From the NCBI RefSeq assembly GCF_000276665.1, contig NW_004955465.1, positions 1,519,901-1,583,900 on the forward strand: a stretch of 64,000 nt of DNA, written 5' to 3'. The position numbers and the translations under genes were made by a program. This stretch comes from Chinchilla lanigera (Eukaryota > Chordata > Mammalia > Rodentia > Chinchillidae). The notes below the pieces were generated by a model. It ran no database searches. It had not been told where the DNA came from and saw nothing but the letters and a program-made list of their open reading frames with translations. Below, one piece after another: positions 45,027 through 56,810 of the stretch (positions are counted from its first letter, which is position 1; every line of letters starts with the position of its first letter).

Positions 45027-46129
45027 AAGTACTACTGTTTAAGGCCATTTTCAATGTAGAATCTGTATGAATGAAGTTTTCATACTTTAATATGTCAGAA
45101 TCCATTGGTCTGTCTTCCCCTGGAATGGATATTATCACATGAAGTATTTTGTGATGTCATAAATTAATCATTTGGAAACTATTGGGGGATGAGTCTTGGG
45201 TATCTTCTATATGTTGACATACTTTATTTTGCAGTATCAAAAAATTCCCTACCACCCCTATTGCTCTCATTAGACAAGCACAGGTACTAGTGTGCTATTG
45301 GCTTCATGGTGGTACATACAAATTTTGCAAAATTCTAACTTTTGATTGAAAGCTCAATTCTGTCATTGGCAACAACCTTACCAGTTCCTTTCTTGTAGCT
45401 GGGGAATCTCCTTCCATTTTAGAGAAAATGTCTAGTAGATTCTTAAGTCTGAATAACCATGCTTAATCCTTCACTCTTTCTTTCAAGTAAAAATGGTGTT
45501 TTGTGAAAAGTGTGGCCAGTTTAACTCACAATTCAAATTACTTGTGCAAATGCTTTTCTTCAGTTGGGGACCCATCATACAACGTGTGGGCAAAAAAAGT
45601 TTTATATGTTCTTCTCATTTTCTTCTGCAAAATAATAAAAAGGTATGTTTTCACAGGATGATAGTTAATAAAAATAATTTTTAATGCTTTATAAAGAATA
45701 TTCTTAGTGTAACTATTTAACAGGAGTGCCTCACAGCAAAAAATATAATAAATATTAGCTGTTGTCTTCATGTGTGCCAACTTTATCAGCTGCTCTATCT
45801 AACCTTGCTTTTGTGCCTTAGTGGAAAATATCAACATAGCAAAATAGCACATGCTGTCTTTTGTTTCATGGATGTATCTTGGGAATTCCAAGAAGTTTGC
45901 AGACTATACTTACAAATCTGTTAAAATAGGACAGCCAGAACTGCTTTTATGGGGCTGGGTTCATAATTTACCTGGTCCACATGCTTCAGAGGATAGAAGG
46001 GGTGGTGCTATTCTCACACCCTTGCCCAAATCCAAAGTAGTTTTGTTTATTTTTATTAAAAGGATAACTGGATATTATATGGAAAAGAGAACATTATCCT
46101 ATACTACACTTAACATGCGTGTTGTTCTA
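45027..46129. other. AT-rich DNA, possibly more transposon relic
   Basis: Sequence upstream of the hAT-like frame may belong to the same fossil, but no further motif can be defended. The frame at 45851-46174 (107 codons) is unrecognised. Confidence 0.35.
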
Positions 46130-46208
46130 TGGTCTTTATCTAGGACCCAGGAGCTTATGAACTGTGCATGCTAGGCAATGCTATGCCATCTAGCTATATC
46201 CACAACCC
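46130..46208 (-). mobile_element. ID-type SINE, degenerate
   Basis: 'tctaggacccaggagcttat', 'gcatgctaggcaatgctatg' and 'tagctatatccacaaccc' form a decayed reverse ID head. Confidence 0.65.
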
Positions 46209-46219
46209 TATAATCCACA

Positions 46220-46420
46220 TTTTCCAAACCTCTTCACATGGTGATATCAACAGTGTACACCAAGTCCCAGTGTACTTATTAAAGATGTTATGATGTTATC
46301 TCACTCAATGTAGTCCTTTGAGAATAGGGATTATTTCATTTTCCAGATGAGAATACTTATAGTAGATAATTATTCACCTAAGATTATAAACACAGCAAGT
46401 CTCAGAGCTTGGATTCCCTT
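46220..46420 (+). mobile_element. MIR SINE
   Basis: 'tttcattttccagatgagaa' with 'agtctcagagcttggattcc' marks a MIR core and its right part. Confidence 0.65.
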
Positions 46421-46569
46421 TTCTCTGTCTTTTCAATTTTTTAAAAATTTATTTTTAAATGACACAAAACAAATTGTACATATTTACCGACTACAGTATT
46501 TCACACATATACAATGTGTAACGATCAGGTCAGGGTAACTGGAATATCCACATGTTAGTCACTTCTGTG

Positions 46570-46727
46570 TTTTTTTTTTTTTTTTTGCCAGCCTCAAACT
46601 GAACTGTATCTCCAGCACTTTCTGAGACAGGGCTCTCTAAGTTATCCAGGCTGACTTTGAATGTGCTATGTTCTTGTCTCAGCCTCCAGAGTAGCTGGGA
46701 TTAAGTTGTGCACCACCAGTCCCAGTT
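46570..46727 (-). mobile_element. B1-like SINE, diverged
   Basis: A 17-base T run is followed by 'gagacagggctctctaagtt', 'ttgtctcagcctccagagta' and 'gctgggattaagttgtgcac'. Confidence 0.8.
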
Positions 46728-47696
46728 CTTCTTTTTCTCTTAACACCATGTTTTGCAAAAGTGGTAAAAGTGAAGAGAGGGAAATTATATGAGTGGGTGC
46801 ACTTGTGGAATACACTAAACCAGTTCTATTCAAAGACCAGCAATATCAGCCTCCCCTGGAAAGTGGTAAAAGTGAACATTTATTGGTTCTAAGATTTTCT
46901 GAATAGGACTTCTGTAGGGTTGGAGAACAGAGTCGAGGAACATGAGTTCTAACCAGACTATCATGAGATTCTGGTGTACACTGAACATTGGGAGGAATTA
47001 GGTGAGTAAACTAGAATCATTGCCACTACAGTCAGCATCATCTCCTTTTTCTTCAACCTTTCCTTTATCCCCATTAACTCAGGCTCACAAAGTAATTCGA
47101 TGTATGAACAGGACTCAAGCATCAAGCTTATCTTGTGCACAGACTTTCCTTCTAATTCACGGCTGTACAGTAAATTGCTGGTTGATTGCTCGGCAGGATT
47201 TCATAAAGAAAGGGTTCCTTTGAACTGCTGATCACACAGTTTGATAAAGGCAGTTATGCTAAAACAACAGCCAACTTGCTAGCTCACAAAGCGGGAATTT
47301 GAAAACCTGATGGACAAGGATACCAAGGCTGGTAGAGGAATCACCAAGTGAATAAAATGTGCATCAACCTGGAGCTGGGGTACAGAGACAGAATTTTGGA
47401 GGTGAGTAGGAAGCTGAAAAAGAACTTTTTTCCCCTTCAGTCCTTTACAGAATAGCGTGTCTCCATAGTTTGTGACATATCTACTATAAGTAGGCCGTTT
47501 ATCAAATGTTGGGAATTATACACCTCTACAAAGACCATCAGTTGGCCAGGTATCTGAGGCCAATAATCCCCTTTGGCAAATACTAGAAAAAAGTTATTAC
47601 CATTAAACGAGACACTTTTATTCTTAAAACATATTTCCTGTGACTATCCATTTCTTTATTAAACCTATGACTAACAATGCACAAGTTTACCTGTCT
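46728..47696. other. Unique DNA, no gene seen
   Basis: No repeat family or exon is recognised. A 73-codon frame at 47002-47223 is unsupported. Confidence 0.4.
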
Positions 47697-47784
47697 ATAT
47701 TTTGTTTTTGCAGTCCTATAGATGGAACCCAGGGCTTCGTACATGCTAGGCAAACATTCTACCACTGAGTTACATTCCAAGCCC
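47697..47784 (-). mobile_element. ID-type SINE, reverse orientation
   Basis: 'cctatagatggaacccaggg', 'catgctaggcaaacattcta' and 'ccactgagttacattccaag' form a reverse ID head. Confidence 0.85.
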
Positions 47785-48534
47785 TTTCCAGTTTCTTTGG
47801 CTCTTCACCTCCAAAGGCTTCTGTGTCACATAAAACTTACATTAGAGGTAAGTTTCTAAGGCTTTCTCTTGTTGATCTGCCTATGGGAGCCTAAGCCATG
47901 AACCTAATAACAAGGGAGGATAAAATATTGCTTTTTCTCTCCTATACAATATGTGGGATACATGGGAGACAGATAGACAGACAGACAGAGATACCTCACT
48001 TCACAAACTTAATTCTTTCCACAGTTTTAGTCACAAACTCAAATGGATGAGAACCAAATCAAATTCAATGGTTAGGGTCAGTGTTGACCTTATGGGGAAA
48101 TCTGATTATTCTTCTCTTTGTAGTATTATGACTGTGGTTCTTTATGAATCCTTCACCACCAGAATTTCAAACAGGAGTGTTCTTGAGTATTGTGCAGTTG
48201 AATAGAACAGAACTTGTCCAGTCTGTGACATTACTTTGGCCACCTCTTCTGTTTTATCATTATCCATGAGGGTTAGAAATAACAGAGCTTTTCACTGAGA
48301 CAGGCAGCAATTTTTAGATATGTATTTTGTTACTTTTCCCAATGGAAACATATACAAAAAAAGCTATCAGAGGTAAAGAGCAAGCTGCAAATTGTATGTA
48401 AGTATTAATTGCTGCGGTTGGAACAGTCATTGCTATCTTTATGTGTTTGGATTTTAGTTGACAAATTTTCTCTGATGCCTATTTAGAAAGTTTTAAAGGA
48501 TGAAGCAGCCTCATAAGGCAGAAAGTAAAAGGGT
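47785..48534. other. Unique DNA with short (GACA)n
   Basis: A short (AGAC)n run lies at 47968-47989. No gene is seen. Confidence 0.45.
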
Positions 48535-48544
48535 AGACAGACAG

Positions 48545-48576
<32 letters not shown>

Positions 48577-48598
48577 ACACACACAAACATGCACACAT
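48535..48598. repeat. (CA)n microsatellite
   Basis: A GACA lead-in followed by roughly 25 CA units with a few interruptions. Confidence 0.95.
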
Positions 48599-48744
48599 AG
48601 TTTCTCAATTAGGGGTGATTTGTGATAGGAAAAAGGCAGACTCTTTTCTGTACCCTAGAAGCAAGCTGCGTGCCATGGTCCCGTCACTAGTGGCACTAAT
48701 AGAGCCAGTCTGAATCACTAGAGAAGTAGGTCAGCTCCAGAGGA

Positions 48745-48815
48745 CATCCCTATTCATCATTTACAATTCATTCAGCAGCCATTACTGAGCGCCTAGCACG
48801 TGCCAGGAATGTCTG
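48745..48815. mobile_element. L2/MIR-type remnant
   Basis: 'ccattactgagcgcctagca' and 'cgtgccaggaatgtctgg' resemble the MIR/L2 terminal consensus. Confidence 0.6.
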
Positions 48816-48978
48816 GACTGAATAGACAGGGAGACCATAGCTTACAGATTCCTGGGAGGGGCAAATATGAAATCAGCAGAAGAAGAGACACATGAGTGTG
48901 AGTGGAGGAAAGTTCTTGGGAAACAGAAGGGTATGATGAACAACGGTGACAATGGTGCCTGACAAGTTGAAAATGAAA

Positions 48979-49037
48979 TTGTGTGTGTGTGTGAGTGTGT
49001 ATGTGTGTGTGTTTATGGGTGTGTGTGTGCATGTGTA
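48979..49037. repeat. (TG)n microsatellite, imperfect
   Basis: TG repeats interrupted by AG, AT and TTATGG. Histidine/threonine-rich minus-strand frames here are artefacts. Confidence 0.92.
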
Positions 49038-49723
49038 CCATTTTACTTGTTTTCCTGCCTCTACACAACTTAACACATAGACCATGAAATGGGATAAACC
49101 GATGGATCAAAATTCAACTCTTCCTTTTGACAAGTCACCCAGTTAGCTGTGTAAGTCTTTGATCTACCAGAAAACTGCACAATAATCCTCCTGAGTTATT
49201 AAAATACAGGATCAATCACATTTCTAAGTTAAGCTCAAAGTCATATGCCTTTTCCTTCACTCTTCATCTCCACCCTCCATTCATTTCAATGTTCAGGTGA
49301 ACTTCCAGCTATGGGTAGTTTATTTTTTCAGTCTGCCTGTCCCTGTACTGGAATGACACAGGGTAGTCAGGGTGTTCTGGAAACTCCAAGAGGGTTTTTG
49401 TCGTGGTGGTTCAAGCTGAGACTATCATACCTAGAATGCAATTGATAAGGAAAACTCAAGAAGGCAGAGACAAAACCTGTTTCACTTCCTTCCTGTCACC
49501 TAGTAAAGCTTCACATGACAGTGACCCATGGAGAGGGCCAGGGACAGAGGAGATGGCCAGTGACTCACAACTGAAATCACTCACACTGCAAGATCGTATG
49601 CCGTGTTTTTTAATTGCTTGTAAATTTGTAATCCATCAACACTACCATTTCTTCAACTGGGCTTCCTCTTTTAAGAGTGATGTTGCAAACAGGGAATATA
49701 TTAGTCTGCTCAAGGTTGCCAAA
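49038..49723. other. Unique DNA, no gene seen
   Basis: The 111-codon frame at 49403-49738 shows no recognisable protein and runs into a SINE. Confidence 0.4.
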
Positions 49724-49888
49724 AGCCAAGTTTGGTAGCACTCTGGGAGGCTAAGGAGGAGGATGAAATATTTGAGCCATGCCCAGGCAACTTTGCAAGA
49801 CACTGTCTCAAAATAAAAATAAATAAATAAAAGGGTTGGAGCTGTAGCTCAGGGTGAAGGACCTGGGTTCAATCCCTAAAACTGGGGG
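49724..49888 (+). mobile_element. B1-ID dimeric SINE
   Basis: Left half 'gccaagtttggtagcactct' and 'caagacactgtctcaaaa', an (AAAT)n linker, then the ID-like right half 'gagctgtagctcagggtgaa' and 'ctgggttcaatccctaaa'. It has the same architecture as 41120-41304. Confidence 0.92.
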
Positions 49889-50154
49889 GAGGGACTTGCC
49901 AAAATACAGTCACCTGGTCCTGCTAACAGATAGTTCCTTTGGTCACTGCTCTATCAGGGTCTTCTGTAATTCTTGGTGTAGGCTTTTCATATGCTTGTTT
50001 GTCTTCTTGAAGTTCTCTTGTGATTCACCCCAATTAACATGGAAGAACAGGGTGAAGTAGGCCTTGTTCACCTCTGTATTTTCTGTATCTAGCACAAGAC
50101 CTAGTACAGAAGTTCCTTGACTATTAATCAGGTTATGTCTTGATAAGCCTGTGG

Positions 50155-50560
50155 TGTCAGTCAGCATCCTGTCACTATGACAAACACTTAACATAAATGA
50201 CTTAAGGAAAAATTAATTTTGGCTCAGGGTTTCAGAGGTTTCAGTACATGGTCAGTTGGCATGGGAGTGAGATGAGGCAGAACATCATGGTGGATGGGTG
50301 TAGTGAAAGAAAGCTGCTCACCTAATGGCAGGCAGGAAGTACAGAGCAGGGGAATAGCCTGAGAGAAACGGGCTGGGGACTAGATATAGTCCCCAAGGTC
50401 ACACCCCATGACCTATTACTTTCAACTTGGCCTTACTTCCTAAATTCCCATTACCTCCCAATAATATCATCAAATTACGATCTTATTGATGGATTAATCA
50501 ACTGATGAAGTTAGAGCTCTTGTGAGCCAACTACCTTCTGAATATCCCATCGCCACACAC
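50155..50560 (-). mobile_element. Solo LTR, ERVL-MaLR type
   Basis: The plus strand reads 'tgtcagtcagcatcctgtca', 'ggcaggcaggaagtacagag' and 'catcaaattacgatcttatt', a reverse MaLR LTR. The right boundary is approximate. Confidence 0.7.
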
Positions 50561-52903
50561 GTGAGAGTTTAGGAGGATATTTTACATCTAAAGTATAAGG
50601 CCCATCATGAGCTAAGAATATCATGAGTTGAAAGTACATTTCATCTATCCCAGCTATGAGTGGCCATCCTAACACAGTGCCCTGAGAGTCAGTTTCCCCT
50701 GGTGATCTCAGAGCGGCAGTTACTGTCACTGCCCAGCATCATATGAGACAGGACTGGACAGATGTCGCTAGCCCAGAAAAGGATCTAAATTCAAAATACA
50801 AAGTACATTTTCTGCTAGACGTAGACGCTTTCATGCCACTGTAACACTGAAAAACATAAACTATCTTAAGTCAGGAACTATCTGTAAACAGCAACTATTG
50901 AAAACGTAATTTGTTAAGAGTACAAAAAAATATATAGAAGAATGAAGACAGAGATAAGCAAACTATCTTCTCCTTCTCGCTTCCTTAAAGAATGAACTTG
51001 GTGAATGATTCAAGGCTCAATGACACATGACCTAAGATGCCATGGTGGGACCAGCACAGCTGCCTCAGGCACAGACTTCACTACAAAGGGATCTTAGAAG
51101 GGATGAAAATGGACATTTTAAAGAGAAGTCAACTATGCAATGCTCTGTCCTTCTATTGCGTTACTTGGCTTCTGACACTTCATCATATCTAACAGCCCAC
51201 AGGGGTCAATTTCTGATTTTAAGTGACACTTTCTATTCATCACTAGGAATTTATTATTTCCCAAGGAGCGAATCCTAAGTTGTGTTTCTTAGCTGCTGGG
51301 CATGTGAGTGCATTTTCCTCTGCTCTCCTCTCACGATGCTGCTCCAGTGTGTCAGTCTTACCACCAGTAACAAAACTGGCACACAGTCTATCAAGTCATT
51401 CAGGAACAACAGTGATAGGAACTATGGATATGTAGATACAGCATGGGAACAGGAAGGACTGCCCAGATGCCTAGACTTGGGAAATCCAGTTTCCTATTCC
51501 TATTCCTCATCTAGCGCTAGCCCTGTTGTATGAATGCTGGCTGGTCAGCTTATGTCTCTGTCCCTGGATTCTCCATTTAATGAAAAGTTTAGATGAGATG
51601 ATTTTGAAGATCTCCTCAAGTTCTTAAACATTGTGATTCTACTCTAAAAATGATAGTATGTTGAGTGAGTTTAGAAATCTTCAGGAAATAAATTGGCATC
51701 TTCCTGGTTGCACATTTAGGCCCAAGAAAGCCTGCCCTGAACCCGTTGGCTGTGGGATGTCCTGCAGTGCCATCCCTCCAAAGGGCATGAGGATAAAGCC
51801 AAGATGGGCCCACCTGGAGTCCCCTCCCTTAAACCACAGTCTGGGTGCTTGGGACCCCTGCATTCCATGGGCAAAGGATAGAGCTGGAGCAGGTGTGCTG
51901 ATGGGTGTCCAGAGGTGGTGTCCACCTGTACCCCAGAGGTTCCGGTTGTGGTGAGGGAGTGTGCAAAGAGCAACAATAAATCCAAAAGTTGAGGGTAGGG
52001 GCACTTCTTCTTGTCAGTGGGGGGCTTATAGGAGGTCTCTTTATGTTTCCACAGTGACAGAAAAGAAAGGAGACAGGAGAGAGAAAGCAGCCTCTTGGGA
52101 AATCTAAAATAAATTGTCCAGTTTTCTGCACATTTGAGATTTTGTGTAAAATCCTGCAAAATATAATCAGTACCCTCTTTTTTCAAGACTGTTTGTTAGG
52201 CTCTGAGGATATACAGCTGAATAGTATCATGCCCTGTTCTCAAGAGGAAATACTGTGTTGTGTATTGCACTGTATTCCCGTTTTCCTGCAGATGAAAGTT
52301 ATTTGGTTAAATGATGAAGTTGATTTTAGAAGGGCTCTTTGCAGGATGACTATGGAGATGACCAAAAGGAGGAGACTCAAAGATGGGCAAAAAGAAAGAA
52401 AAAGAAATGCTTCCCATAGAAATCATGGTCAAAACAAAGACTATTTTACTTGTGGTTAGAAGGCTCCAAAGCGCTAAGTTTTTGGAAGGAATTCTTCCAG
52501 ATCTAAAAAAGGAAATTTGCTCAATCAGCACTAGACAAAAGAAAGTCACTAAAACATAATGTCTTTTCCATAAAGATTTGGCAAAAAATTACACGGATCA
52601 ATATATACACACCAGAAGGACAGAAACTTGTGAGCACAGATATTTGTAAAAGAGGTTCCAACAGGGAAATCACATTTCTCTTAGGTGGCAAAATAAAGAC
52701 CCAGCTTCTGTAAGGGGTGAAATGGAGAAACTAGAATCACAGTTCTGATTCTTGGGCTTTTTTATTTGATCGGTGGGAATTTTTCCTTTTTGCCATTAAG
52801 AATAGAATGTCTTTACAAATTATGTTTTCTTATCACTTTTAGCTGGTGGGTGTATACAAATTCTATTTTAAAAAATTAATTTCCCATTCATAGAAAACTT
52901 GCC
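50561..52903. other. Unique DNA, several unsupported frames
   Basis: This includes the longest open frame in the window (51716-52186, minus, 156 codons), with four other frames overlapping it in a GC-richer patch (51700-52050). None shows a recognised domain, signal peptide pattern or codon periodicity that I can defend. No family repeat is recognised in over 2 kb. Confidence 0.4.
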
Positions 52904-52916
52904 AAGCCTACATATT

Positions 52917-53007
52917 TTTTTTTTTTTTTTCTGGTACTGGGTATCAAACTCACGACTTCACACTTGCCAGGCAAGCGCTGTGCCGCTGAGCTAAATCCCC
53001 AGCCCCA
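52917..53007 (-). mobile_element. ID-type SINE, young insertion
   Basis: (T)n, 'ggtactgggtatcaaactca', 'gccaggcaagcgctgtgccg' and 'ctgagctaaatccccagccc'. A perfect 13-bp target-site duplication 'aagcctacatatt' flanks it (52904-52916, 53008-53020). Confidence 0.95.
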
Positions 53008-53209
53008 AAGCCTACATATTATTTCTAAGTCTGCCTATAGGTTCTCTTTCACTCTCTGTGAAGACATGCCTTGGTTTTCTGGGTAGAATCCTCAAAATTA
53101 TGTAAAACAGAGAATGTAAGAATGACTACTCCTTTCTTTCCACTGTTAGAAGAGAAGATTTCTAATAGCTCTCCAATCAATATGGCACTTTTTTGGACAT
53201 ACTCTCTGC

Positions 53210-53742
53210 CAGATTAAAATGCTTGCTTTTGTTTGTAATTTCTTATGACTTTTTTCTTTTTTTAATATGATGAGTGGATATTTAATTTCATCAAATGTGC
53301 TTTTTCTTCTTCTGGACTAATTATTTGATTTTCCATGTAATATGGTCTTATGGTAAGTTATATTAATTAATTTTCTAATGTGAGCCTATTTATTTTTGGA
53401 TAAGCCCCATGTGGACATGATACCTTTCCCCCAGTTGTTGGATTTGGTTTCATGGTATTTAATCTATGTTGTAAGTAAAACTGCTCAACAAACTTTCCTT
53501 TTTTATACTGGCTATTCTAGTACCACAATTATAAAATAATCATTCTCTTACTTTATATTTTTTGGGGTAATTTTTAGTTTTTCCTTAATGATTTGAATAG
53601 AATTTGGCTTAACAATCACCTAGGCATACTTCTTTTTTCTTGTTTTCAAGGATGATTTTAAATTATTGTAAATAATTTTTATCTAGACTAAATAAATCTA
53701 GACTAAATAAGCCTGATTATTAGTTATTAATTATAATTATCA
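53210..53742 (-). mobile_element. Ancient L1 ORF2, antisense (distal part)
   Basis: 'gtggatatttaatttcatca', 'aagttatattaattaatttt' and 'ttttggataagccccatgtg' are the complement of the L1 ORF2 reverse-transcriptase region. The rest of this element lies beyond the nested L1, at 55681-56810. Confidence 0.6.
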
Positions 53743-55680
53743 TTATTCACAGATGACATGATAGTGTAGATCAGATGACACAGATACATGGAAGAGCCCC
53801 AAAACCCCACTGAAAGATCCCAGAGTTAATCAACAATTTCAGTAGAGTAGCTGGATACAAAGTCAACACTCCAAGTCGATAGCATTCCTATACACAAACA
53901 ACAAACTGAGAAAGAAATAAGGGAAACCATACCTTTCACAATAGCATGCAAAAAATTGAAATACTTAAAAATCAATCTAACAAAGGAAGTAAAAGATCTA
54001 TATAGAGAAAATTACAGTACTCTGAAAAAAGAGATCAAAGAGGATTTCAGAAAATAGAAAGTTATTCAATGCTCATGGATAGGAAGAACCAACATTATGA
54101 AAATGGCCATACTCCCAAAATTGTTGTACCAATTCAATGCAATCCTGATTAAAATATCATTAATATACTTCATAGATCTAGAGAAAACATTTCTAAAATT
54201 CATTTGGAACCAGAAGAGGCCTAGAATAGCAAAAGCAATCCTGGGCAACAAAAACAAGACAGGAGGCATCAAAATCCCTGAATTGAAATTATACTACAAA
54301 GCTACTGAGATAAAATCAGCATGGTATGATACAAAAACAGACCTGAAGATCAATGGAACAGATTAGAACATTCAGACCCAACTACAAACATACTCAGCCA
54401 CCTTATTTTTGACAAAGGGGCCAAACATGTTCCCTGGAAGAAAGGTAGCCTCTTTAATAAATGGTGCTGGAAAAACTGGCTCTCCACATGCTGAAGGCAT
54501 GTCTATCACCATGCATTAAACTAAGTCAAAATGAATCAAAGATCTAAATATTAAAACACTAAATCTACTGGAAGAAAAAGTAGGTAGAAATCTTGAAGAC
54601 ATAGGGGTAGGCACAGAGTTCACAAACAAAAACCAAACTGCACAGGAAATACTTCAAAGAATCAACAACTGGGATTACCTCTTATTGAAAAGTTTTTCCA
54701 CATCAAAAGAAATCACCAACAGAGTAAAAAGAAAATCCAAATTGATAAGCGCATATTAAAACAACACTGAGATCCCATCGCACTCCAGAAAGAAAGGCTA
54801 TCATTAAGAAATCACCCAATAACATATGCTAGAAGGGCTGTGGAGAAAAAGGAACCTTTCTCCACTGTTGGTGGGAGTGCAGACTGGTGCAACCATTGTA
54901 GAAATCAGTCTGGAGATTCCTCAGGAAACTAGGATCAGAGGTCCCATTCAGCCCAGCTAGTCCCCTCCTGGATATTTTTCCAGAAGAACTGAAAACATCA
55001 TACCACAGCAATATATGTGCACCCATGTTTATAGCAGCACAATTGATAATAGCTAAATCTTGGAAACAACCCAAATGTCCATCAGCAGAGGAATGGATAA
55101 AAAAGATGTGGTAGTTTTATACAATGGAGTATTACTCAGCTATAAAGAAAGATAAACTAGAGGCTTTTATAGGTAAATGGATGCAAGTAGAGACCATACT
55201 CACAAGTGAAATAAATCAGACTCACACGCATAAACATTGTATTTCTTCCTAGTGTAAGAACCCGAAAGAGTAAGTAAAACCCAAAAGGTACAACAGATAT
55301 TGTGAAAGGGAAAGAAACTACTCAAATAGGAAGAGCAACTGGGATGAAGGAGAGGAGAGGGAAAAGAAAGAAAGAAGAGAAAAAAAATATGTACATGTAC
55401 ACACAGAGTAGCTAGGATAATTGTACTACTAATATCTGTTGGTTTATTGAAAGGAATAGTTAATGTGTAATTGTTTGATCAATCTTACATACCTATATCT
55501 GGTTACATGAGCAACCACTTGGAAGATAACATGATGTAATATAACAACCATTGTTGATATCCTATCACCTTGTTTTGAAATTCTATATCATTTTTATTGT
55601 TTTCTGTGCTGCTCTGTTTATGTATTTGTTTTTGTCATTTTGTTTTTTTTTCTTTAAAATAAAATGATGTATTTAATATT
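53743..55680 (+). mobile_element. Younger L1 LINE, 5'-truncated
   Basis: It runs from within ORF2 ('agatgacatgatagtgtaga') to a 3' UTR and A-rich end ('ctttaaaataaaatgatg'). The frame at 54097-54366 encodes an 89-residue piece of the L1 ORF2 protein downstream of the catalytic RT core ([37 protein letters not shown]). An internal deletion near 54738 joins 'gtaaaaagaaaatccaaa' to sequence normally about 250 bases further on. It cannot retrotranspose. Confidence 0.93.
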
Positions 55681-56810
55681 GAGTATAGTTTATTCTTGAA
55701 TTTATAAAACACATATTTATCATTAAATTTCTAGACTTACAATGGTGCTGGCTATCTCACAGCTTCATCATGTACTTTCATTTTCTTTATCCTGACTTCT
55801 TTTTGTCTGCCTGATCTATCACTTGTTGAGAGGCACACATTAATATACTCAATCATTTATCCTCATATTTCTGCCAACTTTTGCTGTACACACTTTGACA
55901 CTATGAAGTTAGCTACATATATTATTTTGAATTATTCTTTTTATCCATACATAAAGACTCCAGTTTGAAACATTCTCCTTTAACACCTATTTTGTATGAT
56001 ATTGATGCAAACTGACATTATTTTAAAAATACTGATTGGTATATCTTTATACCCTTTTATTTTGAACTTTTCTACAGTCTTTGTCTCTATGTCCTTTTCT
56101 AAATAGCATCTATCTGAGTCTTGTTGTATAGTCTTTCACAACAACAATCTTTTAATGGTACATACAGAAGGTTCATACACACTGTAATTATTGATATACT
56201 TGGATTTATTTCTATCTAATTATTCAGTGCTAATTACCATGACTTTCCTACTATTTTCCCTTCTTTATTACCTTCAAGTGTTAAAGTTTGCTTTATTCTG
56301 CCTTCTCCTTCACTGGTTTAACTTACACATTATACTGTACTTCTATTCTTTCAGTGGTAGCCTGGCATGTTTAATGTGCTTATGAAGAAAGTTCAAAATG
56401 TATTCCTATCTCTTCTCTCCACCAGAATCATAGTTTGCTTAGAGCTTCTTTACTCAAATCACCTCCTCCTGTTTTATGTATACTAGTTCTGCCTTTCTGA
56501 AGAACAATCAAATTGCTCATAATAACATCTTTTATTTCTGAACAACAAACACCCATTTGCATTTATAAAGTGTCACCAGTGTCTTTACTCATTACTGTTT
56601 CCACATTCTCCTCCCCTGTCATGCCTTCCAGCTTTTCTCTGAAGCTCCTTCACATTTTTCCACATCACCCTTCACATTTCTTGGAAGAAGTACCTCTGTG
56701 GGGTAAACTGTTTTAGAATTTTATGCGTATGTTTTAAGCATATCTTCATCTCACATGAACAATGGTTTAACTGGGCACAAAATTGTTGGCTAACAGTATT
56801 TCCCCCTCAG
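55681..56810 (-). mobile_element. Ancient L1, antisense (proximal part)
   Basis: 'tctgcctgatctatcacttg', 'gccaacttttgctgtacaca' and 'atatactt' type blocks read as the complement of the L1 ORF2 endonuclease end. The 56500-56810 part resembles ORF1-side sequence. With 53210-53742 it forms one old minus-strand LINE split by the plus-strand L1. Confidence 0.6.

Noticed and set aside
48793..49110. Histidine/threonine-rich minus-strand frame
   Set aside because: It is produced by the imperfect (TG)n microsatellite.
51716..52186. Longest open frame in the window (156 codons, minus) as a candidate gene
   Set aside because: No recognisable domain or family. Frames on both strands overlap it in a GC-richer patch where stops are rarer, and there is no splice, promoter or homology support.
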